Assembly: GCF_013408425.1 (NCBI RefSeq)
Contig: NZ_JACBYV010000001.1
Coordinates: 3,348,001 to 3,412,000, forward strand
Direction: 5' to 3'
Source: Pseudomonas flavescens
GTDB taxonomy: Bacteria > Pseudomonadota > Gammaproteobacteria > Pseudomonadales > Pseudomonadaceae
DNA length: 64,000 bases
Part shown: one piece after another, positions 10,264 through 18,280 of the stretch
Layout of the letters: each line of letters begins with the position of its first letter
Position numbering within the stretch: the first letter of the stretch is position 1
Translations under genes and position numbers: made by a program
Notes under the pieces: model-generated
Databases searched by the model: none
The model's input: the letters and a program-made list of their open reading frames with translations, nothing else
What the model was told of the DNA's origin: nothing

Positions 10264-11304
10264 ATGACACTCAAGATCGACAGCAGCGACCTGAAGCGTG
10301 CCGTCCAGGCCGGCGTCCTGCAGCCGGGTCAGGATCAGGCCCTGGTGGACTTTCTCCAGCACGATCCACACAGCCGCCCCAGCTTTCAGCTCTCCCATGT
10401 GGCCTACTACTTCGGTGCGCTGCTGATCATCGGGGCCATGGGCTGGCTGATGACCGAAGCCTGGATGAGCATCGGCGACACTGCGCTACTGCTGATCAGC
10501 GCTGCCTATCTGCTGCTGTTCTTCCTCGGTGGCCGCAGCCTGTGGCAACGCGGCCAGCCGATTCCGGGCGGCCTGCTGGCGGCGGTGGCGGTGAGCCTCG
10601 TGCCGCTGGTGGTGTTCGCCGCCCAGCGTGTATTCGGCCTGTGGCCCATGGGGGACACGCAAACCGACTACGCCGACTACTACCGCTACGTGCAAGGCGG
10701 TTGGCTGCTCATGGAAGTCGCCACCATCGTTGTCGGCCTGCTGGTGCTGCGCGTGATGCCCTTCCCGTTCATCGTCATGCCGATCGCCGTGGCCCTCTGG
10801 TTCATGTCGATGGATCTCAGCGAACTTTTTCATGACGAGTACATCACCTGGGAACAACGCCGTGACGTTTCGCTCTGGTTCGGCCTGCTGGTGCTGCTCG
10901 TCAGCCTGCTGGTCGACGGGCGCAGCAAACAGGATTTCGCCTTCTGGGGTTACCTGGCGGGCCTCACCGCGTTCTGGTGCGGCCTGAGCCTGCAGGACAG
11001 CGGCAGCGAGTTCGGCAAGCTGCTCTACTGCCTGATCAATCTGGGCCTGATCGGCCTCGCCGTGCTGCTGCGCCGCCCGCTGTTCATGGTCTTCGGCGCG
11101 CTGGGCGTGGCGGGTTACCTCGGCTACCTGGCCCATGACGTGTTCGAGGACTCGCTGCTGTTCCCGGTGGTGGTCAGCCTGATCGGCCTGGGCGTCATGG
11201 GCCTCGGGCTGCTGTACCAGAAACGCCGGGACGCCATGAGCAGCGCGCTGCGTCGGCACGTGCCAGCCAGCTGGCAGACGCTTCTGCCAGCGTTGCGTCG
11301 CTGA
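10264..11304 (+). CDS. DUF2157-like multi-pass membrane protein
   Basis: 346-aa inner-membrane protein of unknown function. A soluble N-terminus of about 45 residues (SDLKRAVQAGVLQPGQ...) resembles the N-terminal part of DUF2157 proteins. About nine hydrophobic segments follow, including a very regular C-terminal set. The ATG at 10264 was preferred over an upstream in-frame GTG (10213) because AGGGA precedes it. It ends 27 bases from the converging PLD gene. No catalytic motif is visible. Confidence 0.75.
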   Translation: MTLKIDSSDLKRAVQAGVLQPGQDQALVDFLQHDPHSRPSFQLSHVAYYFGALLIIGAMGWLMTEAWMSIGDTALLLISAAYLLLFFLGGRSLWQRGQPIPGGLLAAVAVSLVPLVVFAAQRVFGLWPMGDTQTDYADYYRYVQGGWLLMEVATIVVGLLVLRVMPFPFIVMPIAVALWFMSMDLSELFHDEYITWEQRRDVSLWFGLLVLLVSLLVDGRSKQDFAFWGYLAGLTAFWCGLSLQDSGSEFGKLLYCLINLGLIGLAVLLRRPLFMVFGALGVAGYLGYLAHDVFEDSLLFPVVVSLIGLGVMGLGLLYQKRRDAMSSALRRHVPASWQTLLPALRR

Positions 11305-11331
11305 TCTCGCAAAGCCGCCTTGCGCCGCCGC

Positions 11332-12018
11332 TCAGCCCGGGCGGTAGCGAGTCCACAGCCTGTCGAACTCACGCGCATACTCGGCGACCAGATGAGGGTC
11401 GTCGGTCACCAGCAGGTTTTCCTCGTTGCTGACACTGGCGCTGCGCGTCCAGTTGAAGCTGCCGTTGAGCAGCAGGCGCCCGTCGAACAGGGCGAACTTG
11501 TGGTGCATATGAAACGGGCTGTTGTCGATCCGCAGCGGCACGCCCTGGTCGATCAGGCGCTGGATATCGCTGCCGGCATCGAAGCGTTTCTCGTTGTCGC
11601 TGATGATCCGTACAGCCACGCCACGGCGGTGCACGGCGATCAGCTCGTCACTGAGCTGGTCATCGGAAATGGTGTAGACGCACACATCCACCGACTCCCG
11701 GGCCTGTTGGCATAGGCCGCGAATACGCTGACGGCAACTTTCCCCCGGGCTGAAATGCGCGCTGGCGTGGCCACGGGCCGGCGAGCAGCGCACCTCCAGG
11801 GTCTTGATCACCTGCTCCAGCCATTTCAGGGCCGGCATGGCGTCCTCGGGGTTGCCGACCAACTCGCGCACCAGAGAGAAGGCGCGGTTGCGCAGGTAGC
11901 GCACCTGATCAGGCGTCAGGTCGTTGCCCAGTTCACGCAGTTCATCTCGCTCATCGTTGCTGAGCGTGAGGTCCGCGAGGCTGTCACGCAGGTGTTGATC
12001 AAGGCGATCGAAATCCAT
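11332..12018 (-). CDS. PLD-like (single HKD motif) hydrolase
   Basis: 228-aa protein. A helical N-terminal segment of about 75 residues has no recognisable family. The rest is a phospholipase D-like domain with one HKD motif, HHKFALFD followed by G...LLNGSFNWT, as in Nuc endonuclease and mitochondrial cardiolipin hydrolase. These dimerise to form one active site and cut nucleic acid or phospholipid phosphodiesters. No signal peptide is visible. The ATG is two bases after the rhomboid stop (TAAAAATG), so it is translated with that gene. Last gene of the PspA-flotillin-ATPase cassette, which favours a lipid substrate, though a nuclease is equally possible by family. Confidence 0.82.
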   Translation of the reverse strand: MDFDRLDQHLRDSLADLTLSNDERDELRELGNDLTPDQVRYLRNRAFSLVRELVGNPEDAMPALKWLEQVIKTLEVRCSPARGHASAHFSPGESCRQRIRGLCQQARESVDVCVYTISDDQLSDELIAVHRRGVAVRIISDNEKRFDAGSDIQRLIDQGVPLRIDNSPFHMHHKFALFDGRLLLNGSFNWTRSASVSNEENLLVTDDPHLVAEYAREFDRLWTRYRPG

Positions 12019-12020
12019 TT

Positions 12021-12599
12021 TTAACCCTGCCGAGTTCGTTTTCGGGTGCGGCGCTTTTGCCCGCCCCGCTGCCATGAAGCGTAAAGTCCGCCGCACAATG
12101 CGCCAGCCAGGTGATATTCGAACGACACGCCCTGCTGCGGCAGCAGGCCGAAGAAGAAGCCGCCGTAGAGCACCAGAGCCAGGGCCGCCAGCAGCAGATC
12201 CGCGAAGCTGCGACGGAACCAGGCGCGCCCGAGCAGCAGCCCCCACAGCCCGAACAGCCAGCCACTGGAGCCGACATGAATGCCCGGGCGGCCGAACAGC
12301 CAGACCAGCAGACCACTGGCAACGATGATGAACAGGCTGGCACGGACGAACTCGCGGCGCGACTCCAGCAGGGCCAACGCGCCCAATACCAGAAAGCCGC
12401 TGAGATTGCCGAACAGGTGCAACCAACTGCCGTGCAGCCAGGGCGCCAGAAGCACGCCGGGGAGCGCTTCCAGCACACGCGGAATCAGCCCCCAGCGGTT
12501 CAGGCTGTAGCCGTCCAGGCTGTTGACCAGTTGCAGCACGACCATCAGTGCGGCGATACCGAACAACAACTTCAGCCGCGGCAACAGCCAGAGCGTCAC
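12021..12599 (-). CDS. rhomboid intramembrane serine protease
   Basis: 192-aa six-helix membrane protease that cleaves single-span membrane proteins within the bilayer. The nucleophile serine is in HVGSSGWLFG (family GxSG) on the fourth helix, and the partner histidine is in SFEYHLAGALCGG on the last helix. HGSWLHLFGN matches the conserved loop-1 / helix-2 HxxxN region. The start is GTG, and it overlaps the stop of the upstream ATPase as GTGA, so translation is coupled. The basic C-terminal tail (KRRTRKRTRQ) is cytoplasmic. The substrate is unknown; neighbouring membrane proteins of the same operon (flotillin, YqiJ-like) are candidates by location only. Confidence 0.87.
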   Translation of the reverse strand: MTLWLLPRLKLLFGIAALMVVLQLVNSLDGYSLNRWGLIPRVLEALPGVLLAPWLHGSWLHLFGNLSGFLVLGALALLESRREFVRASLFIIVASGLLVWLFGRPGIHVGSSGWLFGLWGLLLGRAWFRRSFADLLLAALALVLYGGFFFGLLPQQGVSFEYHLAGALCGGLYASWQRGGQKRRTRKRTRQG

Positions 12600-15500
12600 G
12601 GCGTGTCGCCGCCCTGCCCCATCATCCGGGCGATCTCACGCAGTTGCTGGGCCATGTCGCCCATACGCTTGTGGGTCCCCAGATCGATGTCGATCTTCTT
12701 GTCCATGGCATTGATCAGCGGCACCACACCGTCTTGCAGGCCATCGGCGAGGCGTTCGAGCAGCGCCTGGATGCCGGGTTGCGGCTGCGCCTGTACGGCC
12801 ACCTCCACCTTCGGCTGCACTTCGCGCAAGCGTTCCAGGCCAGCCAGCAGCTCCTGCCAGGGCACGGCGGCAGGCGCGGGCGCAGCCTGCTCGCCGCGAG
12901 CCAGGCCACGCACCCCCTCGACCAGATCGTTGAGCTGCGCCACCACGCGCCCGCCGATGTCGGAGTCGCTGCCGCCCATGGCCTTGTTGCGCATGAAATC
13001 GCGCTTGATCTGCGCCCAGCGCTCGAGCTGCTCGGGCGTCTGGTTGCCACGCAGCTCGGCGAGCTTGAGCAGATTTTCCTCGGCGCCGGTGGTCAGCAGC
13101 TGCGATTCGCCCTGGTAGTGATCGGCGATCAGTTGCAGCAGCTCGGCGTCGTTCATCACCGAGGAGATCTTCTCGGCCATCTTGTTCATGTTGCGGTAGC
13201 TGCCCTGCAGCTTGAACGAGGGCTCGGTACGGTACTCGTTGGCCTGGGCAGCACTGGCGATGTACTGCTGATTGACCTTGAGCACCACGTCGCGCACCTG
13301 CATCAGGCGCTGCAGGGTGGAGACGATTTCGTTGACCTCGGCGCCGCTGTAACCGTGGCTCAGTTCGTTGCTGGAGAACGGCTTGCCTTCGGCCTTGGCG
13401 ACGAAGCGATAGACATCGGCCATATCGCGGGTGGCCAGCGGCGCCAGCACCGGATTGGACGTCAGGCCGTTCTCGATGTAGCTGAGCGCGAAAGCCTCTT
13501 CCATGCCGCCCAGGGTATCGCCCAGGTTGTAGATATCCGCCCGGTTGGCCAGCATGTCAGGGATCTTGAATACGTCGCCGGACTCGGTATAGGGGTTGCC
13601 CGACATCACCACGCAGAACTTCTTGCCGCGCATGTCGTAGGTCTTGGTGCGGCCCTTCCACACGCCCTCGATGCGCCGGGTACCGTCGCACAGCGAGATG
13701 AATTTCTGCAGGAATTCCGGGTGGGTGTGCTGGATGTCGTCGACGTAGAGCATCACGTTGTTGCCCATTTCCAGCGCCAGGTTGAGCTTCTCCAGCTCCT
13801 GGCGAGAGGTGGCGTCGGGAGCCTGAGCCGGGTCGATGGACCGCACTTCGTGGCCGAGGGCCGGGCCGTTGATCTTCATGAAGATCAGACCGAGGCGGTG
13901 AGCCACGTACTCCATCAGGGTGGTCTTGCCGTAGCCAGGCGGCGAGATGAGCATCAGCAGGCCCATCAGGTCGGTGCGCTTGCTTTCACCGGCGGTACCC
14001 ATCTGCTTGGCCAGGTTGTCGCCGATGACACCCAGATACACATCGTTGATCAGCTTGTTGCGCACGAAGGAGGACAGCGGCCGTGGCTTGAACTCGCTCA
14101 GGCGCAACGCATCGCGCTCGCGATTGACCACCTCCTGACGCAGTGCCTGATAACGCTGCAGAGCCGGCAGGAACGTCTCGCGGTGGTGACGCAGACGCTG
14201 GAAGAAATCGTCCAGCGCGAATGCCAGGGTGCCCTGCTCGATGCGTGGATGATCGCCGAGCAGGCCGTCGACGCGCACCTGCAGATCCGCCTCGGTGACA
14301 CGAACCGGCAGCTCGGCATCGATAAGGCCGAGGGCCACGGCCTCGGGTACATAGGCCTGGGAGGCCGCGCTCTGTTCGGCGCAATAGGCACGCAGCCAGT
14401 TCTCCGCCAGCGCCCAGCGCTGATCGGGCCTTCCGCGCAGGCGCTCCTGGGCTTGCAGGTAGCCGTCCCACATGTGTGCGGTCTGCAGGTGCTGGCGCAG
14501 GCCGTCGAGCAGATCGCGGGCGTACTTGCTGACCACGAACTCGACGCGCTCGGCAGCCAGCTCTTCGACCAGATACTCGGCAGCCTCGCGCAACGGCGCC
14601 GCCTCGAACGGCATCGGGTGGCGTGCCAGGAACCCCTGCATCGCCGCCAGCACTTCGGCACGCAACTGCACCAGGCCTTCATCACGACCGAACAGCTTGC
14701 GGATGTTGGCGCAGGTGTGGGCGCGCTCGGCCCAGTGGGCGGCGTCCATGTCTTCGCGCCAGCGGTTCCAGAAGAACAATGCGAAACCACGGGCCAGAGG
14801 CGTGTAGGTCAACAGCCCGGCGCCTTCGCGCAGCGCCAGCAACCTGAGCAGGATGGCCACGGCGTCCTGGTCGTGAATGCCCTTCTGGTAGCCTTCCTTG
14901 TAGCGCGGTGCCGCGAACTCTCGGATGCGCTTGATCAGTTCCTCGGGCTGACTCATCTGCGCCTTGAGCAGGTCGAGGCTGAGCCCCTCGGCGTTACGCA
15001 CGGCGGCGTCGAGGACCAGACCGGCGAGGAACTCGCCGCGGTACAACGCGGCCGATTCCGACTCCAGCGCCACCTGCCAGTAATCGCGCAACGCCTCCAG
15101 CTCGCGGTCGTGCAGGGGTTCGAGAAAATCGGTGCCGGTCAGGTGCAGGAACAGCCCGTCGCCACGGGGCAGCAGGGTCAGGTCCAGTTCCTGGGTGTTG
15201 ACGGCGAAGCGGTGGCGCGGCCCCAGCTTGATGACATCACCGCCCTCTTCGAACAGTTCGCTCTTGTCGCGCAGCGCACGCACGGCCTGGTCCCGGGCGC
15301 CCTTCAGACGCGCCTCGACATCATCGGCCTTGACGCTGTCCTTGAGCTCGCGCAGGCGTTCGGCCAGTTCACGCAGCTTGAGAATCAGCGGGTCAGCGGC
15401 GAAGAACGCATTCAGTTCTTCGGCCTGGTCGAAACGCGCGGTGCGCCGGCCCAGGCTGTCGAGGATGCGCCGGGCGGCATCGAGCAGGGCCTGAGCCTTG

Positions 15501-17827
15501 CGCTGACGCTCGTCGAGCAGGGTCTGCTTGTGGGCCTCGAAGGTTTCCAGCAGCTCCTCGCGCTTGGCCAGAATGTCGCCGAGAAACTGCTCGTGGTCAC
15601 CGAACTGGCTCTCCAGTTCTTCAAGTTGCACCAGCAGACGCGACAGCTGCTCGTCGCAGCGCTCGGGATCCTGGGCCAGCGCCAGGGCGTTGGTGATGCT
15701 CTGGCTGAACAGCTTGAACTGGGCGCCGAACTGCGCCACGGTTTCCGTCGAGCCAAGCCCCTTGCGGCGCTGCTCGGCTCGCGCCTTGGCCTGGTTGAGC
15801 TTGGCGTACACCTCGGAAATGGCGTCGACGATGCGGGTCCGCTCGGTGGCATCGTCGATCTGCAGCGAAGCCATCAGCCCGGAGAGCATGTCCAGGTTGG
15901 CGGCCATCTCGCCCAGCCCTGCCAGGGGTTCGGCCAGTTGCGCCACGGTCTCGGCTTTCTGCGCCTGGGCATCGAGTGCCTGCAGGTTGTCGTGATACGG
16001 CTGTAGCGCGGCATCACCTGCCAGGTAGCTTGAAGTGGCAGCGGCAGTCTGCTCGCGGGCTTCGAGCAGCGCCTGCTCCATGGCGTCGATACGTGCCACG
16101 TCGATGTAGCGATAATCGCGGATGGTCAGCAACTGGCCGCGCTGGGCGGTGATGGCGTTGAGTGCCTCGACGTACTGCTCGACCTTGTCCCAGCTCTCCG
16201 AGCGCAGGCTCTCGAGCAGCGCCTTCTGCCGACTTTCCGCACTGGCCATGGCCGTGGCCGACTGCTGGCGAATGCTCTCGACCTTCTCGAATTCGTCGAG
16301 CACCAGCTCGCCGGTCGCCGCGATCTCGCGCAGCAACGGTGCCATACCCGCGCACTGCGGATCGCTGAGCCAGTGATAGACGTCGAACAGCCGCCGGGTG
16401 TTCTGACACAGCAGGGTGTAGCGCGGCACCGAGACTTCGCGGCTGTCGATCTCGCGGCTGAGGTTGAACAGGTCGGAGACGCCGCGCACCAGCTCGGCAT
16501 TGCCGATTCGCCCGAAGAAACCGCTGCGTGCCGGCTGACGCGCGGCGTACTCCTCGCTGCAGAATGGCGTCTGCCAGATCTGCATGGGGTGGATGCGCGT
16601 CGGTTCGTCGCCCTCGGCGGAAAAGATCACCATGCGCCCGTCTTCCAGGCGCGCGTAGCCGTGGCCGAAGATCGGGTTCTGCAGCTGCCGGGTGACCAGG
16701 TTGTAGGTCAGCAATACCGCCCGGCCTTCGCCCGGGTGGTAGAAGATGTATTGCACGTCTTCGCCATTGGGCGAACGCACCGAGCGCTTGAAGCGCATGC
16801 CGGCCATCGACTGCTCGAAGGTCTTGTGTTCACCGTTCTGCAGGTAATAACCGCCGGGGAAGATGATGCCGTGGTCTTCGGGCAGTTGCACGCAGGCCAG
16901 GCCGATGGCATCGATGCGCTCGACCTTGCGGGTCAGCCGGTTGAACACCAGATAGCGCCACTGTTCCTCGCGGTACGGCAGGATCTTCAGCAGAATCAGG
17001 CTACCCAGGGCAGCGAACTCGACCTGGGCATCGTCCAGCGACTGGGTCTTGTCCACCACCTCTTCGCGGTAGATGCCCTCGCCCTTCTCGGTGTTGTTCT
17101 CGACCTTGATCGTCAGGTCGCCACCGATGGTCTCGACGAATACCGTGTCGAGGATGTTCAAGTGCGGGAAGCGCCCGTTGACGGTCATGTCACGGGTGGT
17201 TTTCTGCCATTCGAAATCGAACGGCGCCGGCAGCGCGATATCGCGTTCGCCGCGGTTGTCGATGTAGCGCACGTCCTTGCCGTCGAGCGACAGTGACCAG
17301 CGAAACACGCGAATGTCGGTGATGCGCTCGCCAATCTGGAAGCTCGCCAGCAGCTTGCCGTCACGGATCGCCAGCTGCAGCAGCCGGGTGTTCTTGTAGT
17401 AGGTGTAGAGCTCGTTGAAGTCGTTGACGAAGCCGCTCTGCGCCAGGAAGGTGCCCTCGAGAACGATCGACTCGGCCTCATAGCCCTCCGGCCCTTCCAC
17501 CAGCCGGTAGAGCGAGAACACGTCGGCGACCGAGGTTTCCTTCTTCAGGCCGAGGAACACGTTGTAGCCGAACAGCAGCCAGTCGCCGACCTGGACGATA
17601 TCGCGGGCGATGCAGTTGTTCTCGGTACGGATGCGAACCCGACCGGTCACTTCCATCTGGCTGCTGCCGAACTCCTGTAGACGCTGCTCGTTCAGTGCCT
17701 CGGTATTTTGCCGCAGGCGCAGCCCCTGCTCCTGCAGGCGCTTGTGCAGCACCTCATAGGCACCGCCTTCGGCAACGGCTTTGTCGAGAATGTCCTGCTG
17801 GGTGTTTTCGGCTTGGGCGTCCGACAT
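12596..17827 (-). CDS. giant DUF3686-type AAA ATPase
   Basis: 1743-aa protein. Residues 1 to about 500 are beta-rich with propeller-like repeats (RDIVQVGDWLLFGYNVFLG and similar). About 510-870 are predicted long coiled coils. A mixed helical region follows. An AAA ATPase core has Walker A PPGYGKTT near 1297, Walker B MLYVDDIQ near 1359 and a sensor-like VMSGNPY near 1400. The C-terminal 150 residues are helical. No signal peptide or transmembrane segment is seen, so it is probably cytoplasmic. Databases often label this family 'DNA repair ATPase'; nothing in this sequence or its neighbours supports DNA repair. Encoded with PspA and flotillin, a membrane-remodelling machine is the better guess. 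Confidence 0.85.
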   Translation of the reverse strand: MSDAQAENTQQDILDKAVAEGGAYEVLHKRLQEQGLRLRQNTEALNEQRLQEFGSSQMEVTGRVRIRTENNCIARDIVQVGDWLLFGYNVFLGLKKETSVADVFSLYRLVEGPEGYEAESIVLEGTFLAQSGFVNDFNELYTYYKNTRLLQLAIRDGKLLASFQIGERITDIRVFRWSLSLDGKDVRYIDNRGERDIALPAPFDFEWQKTTRDMTVNGRFPHLNILDTVFVETIGGDLTIKVENNTEKGEGIYREEVVDKTQSLDDAQVEFAALGSLILLKILPYREEQWRYLVFNRLTRKVERIDAIGLACVQLPEDHGIIFPGGYYLQNGEHKTFEQSMAGMRFKRSVRSPNGEDVQYIFYHPGEGRAVLLTYNLVTRQLQNPIFGHGYARLEDGRMVIFSAEGDEPTRIHPMQIWQTPFCSEEYAARQPARSGFFGRIGNAELVRGVSDLFNLSREIDSREVSVPRYTLLCQNTRRLFDVYHWLSDPQCAGMAPLLREIAATGELVLDEFEKVESIRQQSATAMASAESRQKALLESLRSESWDKVEQYVEALNAITAQRGQLLTIRDYRYIDVARIDAMEQALLEAREQTAAATSSYLAGDAALQPYHDNLQALDAQAQKAETVAQLAEPLAGLGEMAANLDMLSGLMASLQIDDATERTRIVDAISEVYAKLNQAKARAEQRRKGLGSTETVAQFGAQFKLFSQSITNALALAQDPERCDEQLSRLLVQLEELESQFGDHEQFLGDILAKREELLETFEAHKQTLLDERQRKAQALLDAARRILDSLGRRTARFDQAEELNAFFAADPLILKLRELAERLRELKDSVKADDVEARLKGARDQAVRALRDKSELFEEGGDVIKLGPRHRFAVNTQELDLTLLPRGDGLFLHLTGTDFLEPLHDRELEALRDYWQVALESESAALYRGEFLAGLVLDAAVRNAEGLSLDLLKAQMSQPEELIKRIREFAAPRYKEGYQKGIHDQDAVAILLRLLALREGAGLLTYTPLARGFALFFWNRWREDMDAAHWAERAHTCANIRKLFGRDEGLVQLRAEVLAAMQGFLARHPMPFEAAPLREAAEYLVEELAAERVEFVVSKYARDLLDGLRQHLQTAHMWDGYLQAQERLRGRPDQRWALAENWLRAYCAEQSAASQAYVPEAVALGLIDAELPVRVTEADLQVRVDGLLGDHPRIEQGTLAFALDDFFQRLRHHRETFLPALQRYQALRQEVVNRERDALRLSEFKPRPLSSFVRNKLINDVYLGVIGDNLAKQMGTAGESKRTDLMGLLMLISPPGYGKTTLMEYVAHRLGLIFMKINGPALGHEVRSIDPAQAPDATSRQELEKLNLALEMGNNVMLYVDDIQHTHPEFLQKFISLCDGTRRIEGVWKGRTKTYDMRGKKFCVVMSGNPYTESGDVFKIPDMLANRADIYNLGDTLGGMEEAFALSYIENGLTSNPVLAPLATRDMADVYRFVAKAEGKPFSSNELSHGYSGAEVNEIVSTLQRLMQVRDVVLKVNQQYIASAAQANEYRTEPSFKLQGSYRNMNKMAEKISSVMNDAELLQLIADHYQGESQLLTTGAEENLLKLAELRGNQTPEQLERWAQIKRDFMRNKAMGGSDSDIGGRVVAQLNDLVEGVRGLARGEQAAPAPAAVPWQELLAGLERLREVQPKVEVAVQAQPQPGIQALLERLADGLQDGVVPLINAMDKKIDIDLGTHKRMGDMAQQLREIARMMGQGGDTP

Positions 17828-17912
17828 CGTGGTCTTCCTGAATCTGCGCTGTCTGCAAGCAAAAGCGCGCCTACCGCGAGAGGGCGGCGCGAAAAGCGAT
17901 TTCTAGCGGTGC

Positions 17913-18152
17913 TCAGGCACCGATCTTCCTGGCGACTTCGGCGAGCTTGTCGCGCATCGGCTGGTCGAGTTCCTCCGGCTTGATGCGGGCGATGATCCGC
18001 GTCAGCACACGAATCTCGTTGTCATCGATCACGCCGTCGCGCTCGGCGATCGCCAGCAGCGAGCCCAGTTCGTCTGCATCCAGGCGGCCGTCGTCGGCAA
18101 AGCACTGGATCGAACGAAAGGTCATTTCCAGATGATCTCTTGGTTCTGACAT
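17913..18152 (-). CDS. small TerB-like acidic helical protein
   Basis: 79-aa soluble protein. Two acidic turns, ADDGRLDADELGSLL and ERDGVIDDNEIRVL, resemble the paired acidic helix-loop-helix units of TerB/DUF533-type domains, which bind metal or act as membrane-stress adaptors. It is about half a full TerB domain, so the family call is tentative. The ATG has AAGGAA 7 bases upstream; an open frame extends upstream but lacks a start signal. It lies between flotillin and the giant ATPase and is separated from flotillin by two strong hairpins, so it and the ATPase may be expressed at a different level. Confidence 0.65.
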   Translation of the reverse strand: MSEPRDHLEMTFRSIQCFADDGRLDADELGSLLAIAERDGVIDDNEIRVLTRIIARIKPEELDQPMRDKLAEVARKIGA

Positions 18153-18196
18153 GAAACATTCCTTGTAGAGTGATTGAACGCTGTATCTGCAACGTG

Positions 18197-18273
18197 TGGC
18201 AGGGAGCAGGCTTACCTGCTCCCTGCCATCGCGAAGCGGTTGGTTGCATGGGGCGCCAGCGACGCCCCATGCA
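18197..18273. other. tandem intercistronic hairpins
   Basis: Two perfect inverted repeats sit back to back between the flotillin stop and the TerB-like start: 14-base arms TGGCAGGGAGCAGG / CCTGCTCCCTGCCA with a 4-base loop (18197-18228), and 11-base arms TGCATGGGGCG / CGCCCCATGCA with a 7-base loop (18245-18273). Neither has a U-tract, so they look like mRNA-stabilising or processing structures rather than full terminators. Confidence 0.75.
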
Positions 18274-18280
18274 TCGTGCA

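Noticed and set aside
12548-16006. 1152-codon plus-strand frame across the giant ATPase gene
   Set aside because: Antisense shadow of the ATPase coding sequence, caused by high GC in third positions; composition is rich in His, Gln, Arg with no domain or start signal.
11332-17827. Classical defence island reading of the ATPase and PLD genes
   Set aside because: No restriction, toxin or phage-sensing partner is present, and the neighbours are membrane-stress proteins; anti-phage action cannot be excluded but is not supported.
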